Source of the DNA: Alphaproteobacteria bacterium
Lineage (GTDB): Bacteria > Pseudomonadota > Alphaproteobacteria > CAAHEQ01 > UBA3637
Direction: 5' to 3'
DNA length: 52,979 bases
Assembly: GCA_015062245.1 (NCBI GenBank)
Contig: SUVA01000008.1
Location: 1-52,979, forward strand
Positions within the stretch are counted from its first letter, which is position 1. Every line of letters starts with the position of its first letter. Position numbers and translations under genes: made by a program. The notes under the pieces were generated by a model. The model was not told where the DNA came from. It saw nothing but the letters and a program-made list of their open reading frames with translations, and made no database searches. Shown here one piece after another: positions 31,411 through 42,518 of this stretch.

Positions 31411-32426
31411 TAGTCCTCAAAATTGACAGAAGCTGCCAATTCTTCCAAATTTTCCGGTGGCCAGTTTTCAATTTGCATACCCAAATGCAAATCATAAACA
31501 GCCAACAATTCTTTGATTTCATTCAAAGATTTACGACCAAAGTTTGGTGTACGCAACATTTCGGATTCTGTTTTTTGCACCAAATCACCAATGTAACGCA
31601 AATTGTCGTTTTTCAAACAGTTGGCAGAACGGACAGACAATTCCATATCGTCCACTTTGCGCAACAAGTTTTGATTGAACGGCAAATCAGCAATCTTTTC
31701 TTCAATTGTTTCTTCGGCCGGTTCTTCAAATGTTACAAACGGTTTGAGTTGTTCTTGCAAGATACGGGCGGATAAAGCCACGGCATCTTCCGGAGAAATC
31801 ACACCATTCGTTTCAACTGTCATTGTCAGTTTATCATAGTCTGTTTGTTGACCCACACGGGCATTTTCAACATTATAGACAACAGATTTAACCGGTGAAT
31901 AAATAGAATCAATCGGTAACAAACCAATCGGACATTCTTCCGGACGGTTTTGGGCGGCGGTATAATAACCTTTACCTGTACCGACCAACATTTCCATATC
32001 CAAAGAAGCATCTTTATCCAAGGTACAAATGACCAATTCAGGATTCATTACTTCAACCGCATGATTTACTGTAATATCTTTGGCTTTAACAACACAAGGA
32101 CCTTGTGCTTTTAATGTCAAACGTTGATCTTCCAAAGAATCAACACGCAAAGCCAAAGACTTAATGTTCAAAATAATTTCGGTCACATCTTCACGAACAC
32201 CCGCAATGGATGAAAATTCATGTTGAACGCCTGCAATTTTAATTGCCTTAACCGCACCGCCTTGCAACGAGGACAATAACACACGACGTAAAGCATTACC
32301 CAATGTCAAACCAAAACCTCTTTCCAAAGGCTCAATAGTTAAGGTTGCTTTATAGCCGGGAATAATTTGTTCTACATTCTGTTTGGCAGGCTTGATTAAT
32401 TCTTGCCAATTTTTTTGAATCATCAT
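31410..32426 (-). CDS. rpoA: RNA polymerase alpha subunit
   Basis: 338 aa. The N-terminal domain ([30 protein letters not shown]) mediates dimerisation and assembly. The C-terminal domain (about 255-325, [20 protein letters not shown] and [14 protein letters not shown]) contacts UP elements and regulators. Normal length. It follows rpsK by 22 bp. Confidence 0.98.
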   Translation of the reverse strand: MMIQKNWQELIKPAKQNVEQIIPGYKATLTIEPLERGFGLTLGNALRRVLLSSLQGGAVKAIKIAGVQHEFSSIAGVREDVTEIILNIKSLALRVDSLEDQRLTLKAQGPCVVKAKDITVNHAVEVMNPELVICTLDKDASLDMEMLVGTGKGYYTAAQNRPEECPIGLLPIDSIYSPVKSVVYNVENARVGQQTDYDKLTMTVETNGVISPEDAVALSARILQEQLKPFVTFEEPAEETIEEKIADLPFNQNLLRKVDDMELSVRSANCLKNDNLRYIGDLVQKTESEMLRTPNFGRKSLNEIKELLAVYDLHLGMQIENWPPENLEELAASVNFED

Positions 32427-32448
32427 TGTCTTTTCCTTTTGTTAAAGA

Positions 32449-32838
32449 TTACACACGACGACGTTTACGAGCACGACATCCGTTATGGGGTACGCCTGTG
32501 ATATCCTTAATAGACGTTACAACTAAACCGGCAGCATTGAATGCACGCAAAGCGGATTCACGACCTGAACCCGGGCCCATTACCAAAACATCCACGGATT
32601 TCATTCCACGTTCAACAGCCTTACGGGCAGCATCATCAGCGGCCATTTGGGCAGCGTATGGTGTGGATTTACGGGAACCTTTAAACCCCTTCAAACCACA
32701 TGTGGACCATGAAACAGTATTTCCATGAGTATCCGTAATTGTTACCAAAGTATTATTAAATGTTGAATTGACATGTGCAACGCCATTGACGGCAGATACT
32801 TTTTTCACACGCACTTTTGTTTTCTTTGTTTCAGCCAT
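32449..32838 (-). CDS. rpsK: 30S ribosomal protein S11
   Basis: 129 aa. The core starts [19 protein letters not shown] and ends [15 protein letters not shown], the invariant S11 C-terminus at the 30S platform. It lies 13 bp after rpsM in the alpha operon. Confidence 0.98.
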   Translation of the reverse strand: MAETKKTKVRVKKVSAVNGVAHVNSTFNNTLVTITDTHGNTVSWSTCGLKGFKGSRKSTPYAAQMAADDAARKAVERGMKSVDVLVMGPGSGRESALRAFNAAGLVVTSIKDITGVPHNGCRARKRRRV

Positions 32839-32851
32839 AACTAACTCCTAC

Positions 32852-33229
32852 TTACTTCGTCACTTTTTTCTTACCGGCAATAGCAATCGCTTTACCCTTA
32901 CGAGTACGGGCATTGGTATGAGTACGTTGTCCACGCACCGGCAATTTCTTACGGTGACGCAAACCACGATAGCATCCCAAATCCACCAAGCGTTTGATAT
33001 TCATGGAAACTTCACGACGTAAGTCCCCTTCCACTTGATATTCAGCATCAATGATTTCACGCAACTTTAAAGTTTCCGCATCTGTTAAATCATTCACACG
33101 ACGAGTTGCAGGAATTCCTGCTTTTTTGCAGATTTCATCTGCAGTTTTCCGGCCAATACCGTAAATATAGGTCAAACCAATATTTACCAATTTGTTTGTC
33201 GGAATATTTACACCAGCAATACGAGCCAA
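32852..33229 (-). CDS. rpsM: 30S ribosomal protein S13
   Basis: 125 aa. [26 protein letters not shown] and the C-terminal [20 protein letters not shown] are diagnostic. First gene of the alpha operon here, with its own consensus promoter about 80 bp upstream. rpmJ, often just before rpsM, is not found in the gap. Confidence 0.98.
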   Translation of the reverse strand: MARIAGVNIPTNKLVNIGLTYIYGIGRKTADEICKKAGIPATRRVNDLTDAETLKLREIIDAEYQVEGDLRREVSMNIKRLVDLGCYRGLRHRKKLPVRGQRTHTNARTRKGKAIAIAGKKKVTK

Positions 33230-33308
33230 GGTTCATTCTCCATTATATTATAAAAAATAACAAGCCATTTTATGCCTTTCGGCCAATGCTTGCAACCAAC
33301 GATTGGGA

Positions 33309-33337
33309 ATTATACTCTAATTTTCGTTGTTTGTCAA
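33309..33337 (-). promoter_or_regulatory. Consensus promoter of the rpsM-rpsK-rpoA-rplQ operon
   Basis: Minus strand TTGACA (33337-33332), 17 bp, TATAAT (33314-33309): perfect in both boxes. It lies between adk and rpsM, so alpha-operon transcription can be uncoupled from the upstream ribosomal genes. The leader of about 70 nt is AT-rich. Confidence 0.88.
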
Positions 33338-33344
33338 GATAAAA

Positions 33345-34025
33345 TTAATAGCCTACTACCTTTCTGATTTTTTCACTCACAACACTGATGGGTCCCGTCC
33401 CATCAATGCACTTCAATAGCCCCTTTTCTTCGTAGTATGGTATAATGGGAGCTGTTACAGAACGGTATGTGCAGAGTCTAGATACCACCGTTTCATAGGT
33501 GTCGTCTGCCCGTTTTGTAAATTCTTTTGCGCCACAGCGATCGCATACACCGAACACTTTTGGCGTTTTAAACTTTTCATGATACATTTCACCGCAATTT
33601 TTACATTGACTGCGCCCCAAAATGCGATCATAGATATATTCATCCGGCACTTGTAAAAGCAAAACCAAATCCGGTTGCAAATTTTGATGATTATATGGTT
33701 CAGATGAAATTGCTTCGTCAAACAAACCGACCTGCTCCATAGAACGAGGGAAACCGTCCATAATATAACCGGCACTATTTTCCGGCTTGGCAATTTCCTG
33801 TAACATGGCACGAACGATAATTTCCGGCGGAACCATCTTTCCAAAATCAATTCTGGCTGCAATTTGCTTACCCAATTCCGAACCTGTCCGAGCCTCGGCA
33901 CGCAACAACTCACCAGCCGATATGGTTGTAATTTGCAATTTTTCAGCCAAGATTGCCGCCTGAGTCCCCTTCCCTGAACCGGGAGGTCCAACCATCACAA
34001 TATGTTTATAATTTTTTGCTGTCAT
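33345..34025 (-). CDS. adk: Adenylate kinase (zinc-type LID)
   Basis: 226 aa. P-loop GPPGSGKGT (13-21). The LID domain carries four Cys as CKNCGEM and CDRCGAKE, a zinc-binding form of the long adenylate kinases. It balances ATP, ADP and AMP. Its ATG shares a base with the secY stop, typical of the secY-adk pair. It is the last gene before the internal rpsM promoter. Confidence 0.97.
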   Translation of the reverse strand: MTAKNYKHIVMVGPPGSGKGTQAAILAEKLQITTISAGELLRAEARTGSELGKQIAARIDFGKMVPPEIIVRAMLQEIAKPENSAGYIMDGFPRSMEQVGLFDEAISSEPYNHQNLQPDLVLLLQVPDEYIYDRILGRSQCKNCGEMYHEKFKTPKVFGVCDRCGAKEFTKRADDTYETVVSRLCTYRSVTAPIIPYYEEKGLLKCIDGTGPISVVSEKIRKVVGY

Positions 34026-35356
34026 TAAAAGCGCCCCCTTAATTTCGCTTTTTTAATTAAACCTTCGTATTGATAAGCCAACAAGTGTGATTGAGTTTGG
34101 TTAAATGTTTCCAAAATAACCGACACAACAATCAACAACGTTGTTCCGCCCAAAAAGAAGGGAATCTTAAATGTGGCAATCAAAAATTCAGGCAAAATAC
34201 ACAAGAATGTCAAATAAATAGCCGCCAAAACAGTCAAACGTGTAATCACATAATCCAAATATTTGGCTGTATTTTCACCCGGACGAATCCCCGCCACAAA
34301 ACCACCTTGACGTTTCAAGTTTTCAGCTGTTTCTTTCGGGTTTGATTGAACACCTGTATAAAAGAATGTAAAAAACACAATCAAAACAGCAAATGTCACA
34401 ACATAAACCCATTGTCCTGGTGTCAACAATAAAGCTGTTTTATTCCAAAAATCAGACTCACCTGTTTTGGAAAAATATTGCGCAATACCCACAGGAATGG
34501 CCAACAAAGCACTGGCAAAAATCGGCGGCATCACACCGGTCGGATTGATTTTCAATGGCAAATGAGAACTCACTCCCTGCACCACACGGCCACCCATTTG
34601 ATGTTTGGGATATTGAATCACAATACGGCGTTGAGCCGTTTCAAACAAAACAACCAAATAAACAACCGCAAAAATCATTGCTAAAATCCCCATTACGGCC
34701 AAACCCGAAAGAGAACCGGCTTTATTGTCTTCCAAAATACGCATCAAAGCCATCGGAATGTTTGCAACGATACCAACCATAATCAAAATAGATGTACCAT
34801 TTCCGACACCACGGGCTGTCATTTGTTCACCCAACCACACAACAAACATCGTGCCACCCAACAAAGAAACAACCGTGGATAATTCAAACAATCCATAATT
34901 AGACATAATAACTGCATTTCCACGTTCCAAAGCTAAAGCCATAAAATAGGCCTGAACAACTGTAATCAAAATGGTCAAAGAGCGTGTATATTGTTGCATT
35001 TTACGCATTCCCGCCTCGCCTTCTTTTTTCAAGGCAATCAAACTTGGGAACACACTGGCAGCCAATTGAATAATAATACTGGCCGAAATATAAGGCATAA
35101 TATTCAGGGCAAAAATAGACATACGGGATAAAGCGCCACCCGTAAAGGCGTTAAACATCCCGATTAAACCGCCCTGATTTTCATTAAAAAACTCGTTCAA
35201 AACGCTTGGATTAATTCCCGGAAAAGGAATATATGTTCCCAAACGAAAAACAATAATTGCAAGGAGAGTGAACCATAACCTCTTGTGCAAATCCGTTGCC
35301 TTTGAAAAAGCTGAAAAATTCACACCTTTTGCCATTTTTTCTGACATTGAAACCAT
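34025..35356 (-). CDS. secY: Protein translocase subunit SecY
   Basis: 443 aa, ten membrane helices. The plug region and conserved segments LGTYIPFPGINP, FALNIMPYISASIIIQL, FTFFYTGVQSNPKE and GGFVAGIRPGENT are present. It forms the SecYEG channel for export and membrane insertion. The first ATG (35356) has GGGGAG about 10 nt upstream; an ATG three codons later is also possible. rplO precedes it by 20 bp. Confidence 0.97.
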   Translation of the reverse strand: MVSMSEKMAKGVNFSAFSKATDLHKRLWFTLLAIIVFRLGTYIPFPGINPSVLNEFFNENQGGLIGMFNAFTGGALSRMSIFALNIMPYISASIIIQLAASVFPSLIALKKEGEAGMRKMQQYTRSLTILITVVQAYFMALALERGNAVIMSNYGLFELSTVVSLLGGTMFVVWLGEQMTARGVGNGTSILIMVGIVANIPMALMRILEDNKAGSLSGLAVMGILAMIFAVVYLVVLFETAQRRIVIQYPKHQMGGRVVQGVSSHLPLKINPTGVMPPIFASALLAIPVGIAQYFSKTGESDFWNKTALLLTPGQWVYVVTFAVLIVFFTFFYTGVQSNPKETAENLKRQGGFVAGIRPGENTAKYLDYVITRLTVLAAIYLTFLCILPEFLIATFKIPFFLGGTTLLIVVSVILETFNQTQSHLLAYQYEGLIKKAKLRGRF

Positions 35357-35376
35357 AACTCACTCTCCCCTTTCAA

Positions 35377-35913
35377 TTATTTTGTTTTTTTTGTTGTTTT
35401 TTTAGCCGGTTCTTTTTTGGAAGTTTTCTTTCCTTTTTCCAAAACCGTCTTTTTGATTGGATTCACAATCACACTACCACCCAACTTTTCAACAGCTTCA
35501 ATGGCAGATTTTGTAGCACCAACGACTTTGATTGTCAATTTGGTTTTCAATTCACCTTTACCCAACAAACGAACACCATCTTTGACTTTCTTAATCATTC
35601 CCGCTTCCATCAAAACAACTTCGTTGATTTCGGTATCAGCCTTTAACACTTTATTGTCAATGGCTTTTTGCAAATCACCCAAATTGATTTCGGAAAAAGA
35701 TTTACGGAAAATATTCACAAAACCGCGTTTCGGCAAACGGCGATAGACGGGCATTTGACCGCCTTCAAAGGCATTGATAGAAACACCTGTACGGGATTTC
35801 TGACCTTTGATACCGCGACCACCTGTACGTCCCTTACCGGAACCATAACCACGGGCAACACGCATTAAAGATTTGCGGGCACCCTTATTATCACGAATTT
35901 CATTTAATTTCAT
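35377..35913 (-). CDS. rplO: 50S ribosomal protein L15
   Basis: 178 aa. [14 protein letters not shown], the Gly-rich [20 protein letters not shown] and [17 protein letters not shown] are typical. A Lys-rich C-terminal extension ([18 protein letters not shown]) lengthens it by about 20 residues. It lies only 11 bp after rpsE, where rpmD would be expected. Confidence 0.97.
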   Translation of the reverse strand: MKLNEIRDNKGARKSLMRVARGYGSGKGRTGGRGIKGQKSRTGVSINAFEGGQMPVYRRLPKRGFVNIFRKSFSEINLGDLQKAIDNKVLKADTEINEVVLMEAGMIKKVKDGVRLLGKGELKTKLTIKVVGATKSAIEAVEKLGGSVIVNPIKKTVLEKGKKTSKKEPAKKTTKKTK

Positions 35914-35924
35914 TTTGATTCTCC

Positions 35925-36551
35925 TTATTCAGCCACTGTTTCTTCACGATGGCCAACAATTTCACTGACCTTTTTGCCACGACGAGCAGCCACATGACGT
36001 GGAGCAGCTTCGTCCAACAAAGCCTTAAAAGTCGCACGAATCATGTTATGAGGATTGGATGAACCTGTGCACTTGGCAACCACGTCCTGAATACCCAACA
36101 CTTCAAAAACAGCACGCATCGGACCACCGGCAATGATACCCGTACCAGCCGGAGCTGTACGCAAAATCACTTTACCGGAACCAAAATGTCCATACATATC
36201 GTGATGCAATGTACGACCTTCTTTCAAAGGTACACGAACCAATTTACGACGTGCCAATTCTGTGGCTTTTTTAATAGCATCAGGCACTTCCTTGGCTTTT
36301 GCATGAGCAAAACCAATACGGCCTTTTTTATCACCAACCACAGCCAAAGCGGCAAAAGACATATTACGTCCGCCCTTCACTGTTTTTGAAACACGATTGA
36401 TGTGAACAACACGATCAATGAATTCATCCATTGGTTTGTCTTCACGATTTTCACGTTTACGTGGTGCACGTTTTTTCTCGGATTTTTCAGCCTTTGCAAC
36501 AACTTCTTTTTCAGCTGTTTGAGCGGCTTGTTCAATTTTTTCTTCTGTCAT
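35925..36551 (-). CDS. rpsE: 30S ribosomal protein S5
   Basis: 208 aa. The core ([21 protein letters not shown], then [16 protein letters not shown]) is preceded by a charged N-terminal extension of about 40 residues rich in Glu, Lys and Arg. S5 sits near the mRNA entry and contributes to accuracy. It follows rplR by 9 bp. Confidence 0.97.
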   Translation of the reverse strand: MTEEKIEQAAQTAEKEVVAKAEKSEKKRAPRKRENREDKPMDEFIDRVVHINRVSKTVKGGRNMSFAALAVVGDKKGRIGFAHAKAKEVPDAIKKATELARRKLVRVPLKEGRTLHHDMYGHFGSGKVILRTAPAGTGIIAGGPMRAVFEVLGIQDVVAKCTGSSNPHNMIRATFKALLDEAAPRHVAARRGKKVSEIVGHREETVAE

Positions 36552-36560
36552 ATCAACTCC

Positions 36561-36911
36561 TTAAAAAGATAAACCAGCTTCACGTGCAGCCTCGGCCAAA
36601 GCCTTAATACGGCCATGGAATTTATAGGCACCACGATCAAAGACAACTTCTTTTACCTTGGCTTTTAAAGCACGTTCAGCAATCATTTGACCAACCAATT
36701 TGGCACCGTCAACTGTTGAACCTTTGGCTTTAAAATCTTTTTCCTTGGAGGAAGCAGCAACCAATGTAATTGCTTTTTTATCATCAATCAATTGCGCCTC
36801 AATATGGCGTTCGGAACGATTGACACACAAACGTATACGACCGCTTCCTTTTTGCTTGATAGCAAAGCGGACACGATTTTTACGACGTTCAAATGCAGTA
36901 ATTTTTTCCAT
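36561..36911 (-). CDS. rplR: 50S ribosomal protein L18
   Basis: 116 aa. [25 protein letters not shown] and the C-terminal [24 protein letters not shown] are the L18 signatures for 5S rRNA binding. It lies 12 bp after rplF. Confidence 0.97.
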   Translation of the reverse strand: MEKITAFERRKNRVRFAIKQKGSGRIRLCVNRSERHIEAQLIDDKKAITLVAASSKEKDFKAKGSTVDGAKLVGQMIAERALKAKVKEVVFDRGAYKFHGRIKALAEAAREAGLSF

Positions 36912-36923
36912 TGTCTTACTTCC

Positions 36924-37457
36924 TTATTTCTTTTTACCTTCTTTGCGCAAGATTGTTTCTTCCGCATATTTTATACCTTTACCCTTGTAAGGTTCGGGCT
37001 TACGATAGGAACGAATCTCAGCGGCAACTTGACCCACCAATTGTTTATCAGCACTGGTCAATTCCAATTTTGTTTGATCCGTCACAACGGCCTTCACCCC
37101 TGCGGGCAACTCATAATTTATATCATGAGAAAAGCCTAATGTCAACTTTAATTTTTGACCTGACACCTGAGCACGATAACCAACACCGATTAATTCCATT
37201 TTACGAGAAAAACCCTCTGTAACGCCTTTAATCATATTGGCAATGTTTGCACGCATTGTACCCCAAGCAGCATGAGATTGTTTTGTATCATGCAAGGGTT
37301 TAACGGTCAACAAACCTTCGCTGGATTCCACTGAAACACCTGATAAAATATGTGTTTTCAATGTTCCCAATTTTCCGTTGATGGTGATTTCATCATCTGA
37401 TAAAGTGGCAGTCACACCAGCCGGTACAACAACAGGATGTTTTCCAATTTTAGACAT
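36924..37457 (-). CDS. rplF: 50S ribosomal protein L6
   Basis: 177 aa. MSKIGKHPVVVPAGV at the N-terminus and SYRKPEPYKGKGIKYAEE near the C-terminus identify L6, which binds the sarcin-ricin loop region. It lies 12 bp after rpsH. Confidence 0.98.
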   Translation of the reverse strand: MSKIGKHPVVVPAGVTATLSDDEITINGKLGTLKTHILSGVSVESSEGLLTVKPLHDTKQSHAAWGTMRANIANMIKGVTEGFSRKMELIGVGYRAQVSGQKLKLTLGFSHDINYELPAGVKAVVTDQTKLELTSADKQLVGQVAAEIRSYRKPEPYKGKGIKYAEETILRKEGKKK

Positions 37458-37469
37458 CTTAAAACCTCC

Positions 37470-37868
37470 TTAGAACACTTTACACAAAACTTCGCCACCC
37501 AAATTGGCTTGACGAGCTTCATGGTCAGACATAACACCTGACGGGGTTGACAAAACATAGATTCCCAATCCGTTATAAAATTTGGGCAAATCTTTCACTT
37601 TGGAATACACACGACGCCCCGGTGTGGAAACACGTTGGATTTCCTTGATAACCGGTTGATTGTCATAGTATTTCAATTCGACTTTGAATTCATCAATGTT
37701 TTTGCGAACATTCACACGTTCATAGCCACGAATATAACCTTCACGTTTCAAAACATCCAAAACGCTGGCACGCAAATTGGAAGCCGGAACCGTAACGGTT
37801 TCTTTGTTAGCCATCCCACCATTACGCAGGCGGGTCAGCATATCACCTAAAGGATCTGTCATAGACAT
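37470..37868 (-). CDS. rpsH: 30S ribosomal protein S8
   Basis: 132 aa. DPLGDMLTRLRNGGMANK and the C-terminal GIYVLSTPSGVMSDHEARQANLGGEVLCKVF are diagnostic. In many bacteria S8 also represses the spc operon; no such site was confirmed here. Confidence 0.98.
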   Translation of the reverse strand: MSMTDPLGDMLTRLRNGGMANKETVTVPASNLRASVLDVLKREGYIRGYERVNVRKNIDEFKVELKYYDNQPVIKEIQRVSTPGRRVYSKVKDLPKFYNGLGIYVLSTPSGVMSDHEARQANLGGEVLCKVF

Positions 37869-37880
37869 AATTTCTTCTCC

Positions 37881-38186
37881 TTACCAGCTCGATTTTTTCA
37901 TACCGGGCACCTGAGCCTCATTGGACAGTTTGCGCAGTTGAATACGGCTGAGTTTTAATTTTCTGTAAAAACCATGGGAACGACCTGTCAATTCACAACG
38001 GTTGTGAACACGAACTTTGGAAGAGTTCCGAGGTAACTTTGCGAGTTTCAATGTTGCTTCAAACTTTTCTTCATCAGAAGAATTTTTATCGGCAATAACA
38101 GCCTTTAAAGCAGCACGTTTAGTTGCATATTTGGCAACCATTTCTTCGCGTTTTTTATTACGATTAATTTGACATAATTTTGCCAT
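37881..38186 (-). CDS. rpsN: 30S ribosomal protein S14 (zinc-free, long form)
   Basis: 101 aa. The long form without the CxxC zinc motif; [24 protein letters not shown] and the final PGMKKSSW are typical of alphaproteobacterial S14. It begins 2 bp after rplE. Confidence 0.97.
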   Translation of the reverse strand: MAKLCQINRNKKREEMVAKYATKRAALKAVIADKNSSDEEKFEATLKLAKLPRNSSKVRVHNRCELTGRSHGFYRKLKLSRIQLRKLSNEAQVPGMKKSSW

Positions 38187-38188
38187 GA

Positions 38189-38740
38189 TTATTTTCCTTC
38201 CTTCATAAAGGGCATACCGAAACCAGCCAATAAAGCTTTTGCTTCTTTGTCTGTTTTGGCGGTTGTACCAATCACGATATCCATACCACGGATTGCATCC
38301 ACGGCATCATAATTGATTTCCAAAAAGATAATCTGTTCTTTGATACCCATGGCATAGTTACCATGACCGTCAAAGCTTTTATCGGAAATACCACGGAAGT
38401 CACGAATACGGGGCATAGCCATCGTAATCAAACGATCCAAAAATTCATACATCTTTTCACGACGCAAGGTCACTTTACAGCCAACAGGCATACCTTCACG
38501 CAATTTAAAAGAAGCGATGGATTTACGGGAATGAGTGATAACGGGTTTTTGACCGGCAATCGCCTGCATATCCTTCACAGCACCCTCAATGGCTTTTTTG
38601 TCTTCGGTTGCTTCACCAACACCCATATTCAAGACAATCTTTGTCAATTTGGGAACTTCCATTTTGTTTTTATAGCCAAATTCCTTGATCAAAGCAGGAA
38701 CAATGACTTCTTCATACTGTTTATGTAATCTTGTTTCCAT
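38189..38740 (-). CDS. rplE: 50S ribosomal protein L5
   Basis: 183 aa. [44 protein letters not shown] and the C-terminal [19 protein letters not shown] identify L5, a 5S rRNA-binding protein. It follows rplX by 10 bp. Confidence 0.98.
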   Translation of the reverse strand: METRLHKQYEEVIVPALIKEFGYKNKMEVPKLTKIVLNMGVGEATEDKKAIEGAVKDMQAIAGQKPVITHSRKSIASFKLREGMPVGCKVTLRREKMYEFLDRLITMAMPRIRDFRGISDKSFDGHGNYAMGIKEQIIFLEINYDAVDAIRGMDIVIGTTAKTDKEAKALLAGFGMPFMKEGK

Positions 38741-38750
38741 TTATTCCTCC

Positions 38751-39071
38751 TTATTTATCCACAACTTCACCGGATTTTTTGGCCACACGAACTTTGTGTC
38801 CGTCTTTGTCCATTTTGATACCCAAACGAGTTGCTTTGGATGTTTTCGGATCAATGAAAGCCACGTTGGAAATGTGGATGGGCATTTCTTTTGAAATGAT
38901 ACCACCGGCATTTTCTTGTGTCGGCTTTGTATGACGTTTCACCATGTTGATACCGGAAACCAAAACTTTGCTTTCTTTTACCAAAACTTTGGTAATTTCG
39001 CCTGTTTTGCCTTTATCTTTTCCAGCAATAACAATGACTTTATCGCCTTTTTTCAATCTACACTTTAACAT
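38751..39071 (-). CDS. rplX: 50S ribosomal protein L24
   Basis: 106 aa. [20 protein letters not shown] is the KOW motif; [20 protein letters not shown] completes the L24 pattern. Its start shares a base with the rplN stop. Confidence 0.97.
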   Translation of the reverse strand: MLKCRLKKGDKVIVIAGKDKGKTGEITKVLVKESKVLVSGINMVKRHTKPTQENAGGIISKEMPIHISNVAFIDPKTSKATRLGIKMDKDGHKVRVAKKSGEVVDK

Positions 39072-39439
39072 TATAAGACCTCCGGAGCCAAAGACATAAC
39101 TTTAACAAAACCAGCAGCACGCAATTCACGTGTCACCGGACCAAAGATACGTGTTCCAATTGGCTCGCCATCTTTACTGACTAACACAGCGGCATTAGAA
39201 TCGAAACGAATAGCAGAACCATCTTTACGATGAATTTCTTTTTTCGTACGCACGATCAATGCACGTTGTACTTCACCTTCCTTGACCTTACCACGGGGCA
39301 CAGCTTCTTTGACGGAAACGATAACCACATCTCCGACGGAAGCATAGCGACGACCGGCAGCGCCAAGAATCTTAATACACTGAACTTTCCGGGCACCGGA
39401 GTTATCAGCTACATCAAGATTTGTTTCAACCTGAATCAT
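39071..39439 (-). CDS. rplN: 50S ribosomal protein L14
   Basis: 122 aa. [26 protein letters not shown] and [24 protein letters not shown] at the C-terminus are invariant L14 features. It begins 22 bp after rpsQ. Confidence 0.98.
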   Translation of the reverse strand: MIQVETNLDVADNSGARKVQCIKILGAAGRRYASVGDVVIVSVKEAVPRGKVKEGEVQRALIVRTKKEIHRKDGSAIRFDSNAAVLVSKDGEPIGTRIFGPVTRELRAAGFVKVMSLAPEVL

Positions 39440-39461
39440 AGTTCACCTTTCATTTAGGTTG

Positions 39462-39692
39462 TTAATCTTCAACCACCGTCCAGCGTTTTGTTCTGGACAA
39501 GGGTCGACTCTCTTGAATCCGCACATTGTCACCGACTTTATGCAGATTTTTTTCATCATGCGCCGTATATTTTTGCGAACGCTTGATGTACTTTTTATAC
39601 ACGGGATGCATCACTCGGCGTTCCACCTGAACAACAACAGACTTGTCCATTTTGTCGCTGACAACGACCCCTTGTAAAATACGCTTAGGCAT
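39462..39692 (-). CDS. rpsQ: 30S ribosomal protein S17
   Basis: 76 aa. [31 protein letters not shown] and [15 protein letters not shown] are characteristic. The start shares a base with the rpmC stop (TAATG). Confidence 0.97.
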   Translation of the reverse strand: MPKRILQGVVVSDKMDKSVVVQVERRVMHPVYKKYIKRSQKYTAHDEKNLHKVGDNVRIQESRPLSRTKRWTVVED

Positions 39693-39901
39693 TATTTATT
39701 CTCCTTTTTTGAGGCTGTGGCCTGAGCCATAGCGGTTTTAATACGAGCCACTTCGCGACGAATTTGACGACGACGGGCCGTATTTTTCAAAGCCCCTTGC
39801 GCTTGTTGAAAACGCAAGTTCATGGCTTCTTTGTGTAAAGCCTGTTCTTGAGCTTTTAATTCCTCAACAGACTTGGCTTTAATTGTTTTAAATTTTTCCA
39901 T
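39692..39901 (-). CDS. rpmC: 50S ribosomal protein L29
   Basis: 69 aa from the ATG at 39901. An ATG five codons upstream would overlap rplP and is rejected, since GAGGTG at the rplP end serves 39901. The helix pair [21 protein letters not shown] and [14 protein letters not shown] identifies L29. Confidence 0.95.
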   Translation of the reverse strand: MEKFKTIKAKSVEELKAQEQALHKEAMNLRFQQAQGALKNTARRRQIRREVARIKTAMAQATASKKENK

Positions 39902-39902
39902 T

Positions 39903-40325
39903 TTACACCTCTTCATCAGCCGTTCTGGCTACAAATCTTGTTTTAATCGGCAATTTAGCACTGGCCAATGTCATAGCTTCACGGGCCACGGCTTCGCTGA
40001 CACCATCACATTCAAACAAAATGCGACCGGGTTTCACACGGCAAATCCAGTATTCCACAGAACCTTTACCTTTACCTTGACGGACTTCAGGCGGTTTTTT
40101 GGAAACAGGAACATCCGGGAAAACACGAATCCACATACGACCTTGACGTTTCATGGCGTGAGAAATGGCACGACGGGCCGCTTCAATTTGACGTGATGTC
40201 ATACGGCAGGGTTCTTCGGCCTTCAAACCGAAAGTACCCTTGTCCAAAGTCGCACCACTTTTGGCTTTACCATGAATACGGCCTTTAAAAGCTTTACGAT
40301 ATTTAGTTTTTGCAGGTTGTAACAT
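39903..40325 (-). CDS. rplP: 50S ribosomal protein L16
   Basis: 140 aa. [41 protein letters not shown] and [21 protein letters not shown] are diagnostic of L16, near the A-site tRNA elbow. It lies 12 bp after rpsC. Confidence 0.98.
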   Translation of the reverse strand: MLQPAKTKYRKAFKGRIHGKAKSGATLDKGTFGLKAEEPCRMTSRQIEAARRAISHAMKRQGRMWIRVFPDVPVSKKPPEVRQGKGKGSVEYWICRVKPGRILFECDGVSEAVAREAMTLASAKLPIKTRFVARTADEEV

Positions 40326-40337
40326 TGTACATTCTCC

Positions 40338-41009
40338 TTAACGTTGTTCGTTCAAGCGTTTGTCTTGAGCCATCGGATCGTGGGCCATAATTTCACCCTT
40401 GTAAATCCAGACTTTGACACCGCAAGTACCATAAGTTGTAAACGCAGTAGCTTGACCATAGTCAATATCCGCACGTAATGTATGCAAAGGCACACGACCT
40501 TCATGATACCATTCTGTACGGGCAATTTCAGCACCACCCAAACGACCGGCACAGCTGATTTTAATACCTTCTGCACCTTGACGCAAAGCGGATTGAACGG
40601 CACGTTTCATAGCACGACGGAAGGAAATACGTTTTTCCAACTGTTGAGCCACGTTTTCGGCCACCAATTTTGCATCTGTTTCGGGTTTGCGAATTTCCAC
40701 GATATTGACACTGACTTCGTTATTACCGGCCATTTTGGTCAATTCCTTTTTCAAGGTTTCAATGTCTTGACCTTTTTTACCGATAATCACACCGGGACGT
40801 GCACAATAAATTGTTACACGGGCTTTTTTGGCCGGACGTTCAATCACGATGTGACTGATACCGGCAGCAGCCAATTTCTTTTCCAAGAATTTACGCATTT
40901 CCAGATCTGCCAACAACAATTCGGCATAATCCCCATCGGCAAACCAACGAGAATCCCAAGTACGGTTCACCCCTAAACGCAAACCAATCGGATTAACTTT
41001 TTGTCCCAT
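40338..41009 (-). CDS. rpsC: 30S ribosomal protein S3
   Basis: 223 aa. [23 protein letters not shown], the KH-type [17 protein letters not shown], and C-terminal [10 protein letters not shown] are present. S3 lines the mRNA entry tunnel. Its start shares a base with the rplV stop. Confidence 0.98.
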   Translation of the reverse strand: MGQKVNPIGLRLGVNRTWDSRWFADGDYAELLLADLEMRKFLEKKLAAAGISHIVIERPAKKARVTIYCARPGVIIGKKGQDIETLKKELTKMAGNNEVSVNIVEIRKPETDAKLVAENVAQQLEKRISFRRAMKRAVQSALRQGAEGIKISCAGRLGGAEIARTEWYHEGRVPLHTLRADIDYGQATAFTTYGTCGVKVWIYKGEIMAHDPMAQDKRLNEQR

Positions 41010-41392
41010 TATTTTGCCTCCTTCTTAGTTGTTTCTTTTTTAGCTTCAGCTTCTTTAACCACAATGGTCAAATTTGAAAATGGTTTCAAAATACGATGAC
41101 CTGAACCTTTGGCAGCAGCGTGCCAACGTTTCATCACCATAGCTTTACCGACATAAGCTTCAGCCACGACCAAGTTGTCAATATCCATACCAAAATTATT
41201 TTCGGCATTGGCAATGGCAGCGGTCAATAATTTTTTAACATCAACAGCTGCACGTTTGCGTGAAAATGTCAATTGAGCCAAAGCTTTGTCAACTTTCAAA
41301 CCACGAATGGTTTCGGCCACTAAATTCAGCTTTTGCGGAGAAATACGAATTGTCCGAGCAACAGCTTTTACTTGTTTTTTACTTGCTACCAT
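41009..41392 (-). CDS. rplV: 50S ribosomal protein L22
   Basis: 127 aa. [26 protein letters not shown] and [23 protein letters not shown] mark L22; the beta hairpin with [14 protein letters not shown] reaches the exit tunnel. A charged tail rich in Lys and Glu ends the protein. Confidence 0.98.
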   Translation of the reverse strand: MVASKKQVKAVARTIRISPQKLNLVAETIRGLKVDKALAQLTFSRKRAAVDVKKLLTAAIANAENNFGMDIDNLVVAEAYVGKAMVMKRWHAAAKGSGHRILKPFSNLTIVVKEAEAKKETTKKEAK

Positions 41393-41395
41393 TTT

Positions 41396-41677
41396 TTACT
41401 CCTTTTTGGCTTTCGCATCTGCCGCAGTATGAGCCGCGAAGGTTCTTGTCGGCGCAAATTCACCAAATTTATGTCCAATCATATTCTCACTGACCAAAAC
41501 AGGGATAAACTTATGACCATTATAGACGGTAAAAGTCAAACCCACGAAATCGGGCAAAATTGTGGAACGTCTGGACCACGTTTTGATTTGTTCATGACGA
41601 CCGGATGCTTTGACTTTTTCTGCTTTTTTCAACAAAGCAGCATCAACAAACGGTCCTTTCCATATAGATCTTGTCAT
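41396..41677 (-). CDS. rpsS: 30S ribosomal protein S19
   Basis: 93 aa. [19 protein letters not shown] and [21 protein letters not shown] identify S19 in the 30S head. It lies 3 bp before rplV. Confidence 0.98.
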   Translation of the reverse strand: MTRSIWKGPFVDAALLKKAEKVKASGRHEQIKTWSRRSTILPDFVGLTFTVYNGHKFIPVLVSENMIGHKFGEFAPTRTFAAHTAADAKAKKE

Positions 41678-41689
41678 TTAAGCCTCCTT

Positions 41690-42517
41690 TTAAGCTTTCT
41701 TGACTGCGTGACGAGAACGCACAATCAGGTTATTCGTCCGCTTGTTATTACGAGTCTTCTTACCTTTGGTCTTCCATCCCCACGGTGAAACAGGATTACG
41801 TCCACCATTTGTACGACCACCGTGCGGGTGATCAACAGGGTTCATGGCAATACCACGGACGGACGGACGAATACCCAACCAACGGGCACGACCGGCTTTC
41901 GCCAATGTGGTATTTTGATGATCCGCATTGGAAACGGCACCAACGGTTGCAAAACATTCTGCACGAACTAAACGTAATTCGCCAGAGCTTAAACGGATTT
42001 GCGCATAACCGGCATCTTTACCGATTAATTGAGCATAACAACCGGCAGAACGGGCCAATTGACCACCACGACCAGGTTGCATTTCAATGTTGTGCACAAT
42101 TGTACCAACAGGCATATTCTTTAATTGCATTGCATTACCGGGTTTAATATCGGCTGTTGCAGCGGCAATCACTTTATCGCCTGCGGCCAAACGTTGTGGC
42201 GCCAAAATATAGGATTGAGTACCGTCTTCATACTTAATCAAAGCAATGAAAGCTGTACGGTTTGGATCGTATTCCAAACGTTCAACAACGGCTGTCATAT
42301 CCAATTTTTGACGTTTAAAGTCCACCAAACGATAGGCTTTTTTCACACCACCGCCACGACGACGTGAAGTAATATGACCATGATTATTACGACCACCAGT
42401 GGATGTTTTACCTTCCACTAATGTTTTAACAGGTGAACCTTTGTACAATTCACTGCGATCAATACCAATCAAATGGCGTGTCGTTTTTGTTGTCGGTTTA
42501 TAAGTTTTTAATGTCAT
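41690..42517 (-). CDS. rplB: 50S ribosomal protein L2
   Basis: 275 aa. [23 protein letters not shown] and the C-terminal [23 protein letters not shown], containing the conserved His near the peptidyl-transferase centre, are intact. It follows rplW by 1 bp. Confidence 0.98.
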   Translation of the reverse strand: MTLKTYKPTTKTTRHLIGIDRSELYKGSPVKTLVEGKTSTGGRNNHGHITSRRRGGGVKKAYRLVDFKRQKLDMTAVVERLEYDPNRTAFIALIKYEDGTQSYILAPQRLAAGDKVIAAATADIKPGNAMQLKNMPVGTIVHNIEMQPGRGGQLARSAGCYAQLIGKDAGYAQIRLSSGELRLVRAECFATVGAVSNADHQNTTLAKAGRARWLGIRPSVRGIAMNPVDHPHGGRTNGGRNPVSPWGWKTKGKKTRNNKRTNNLIVRSRHAVKKA

Positions 42518-42518
42518 C

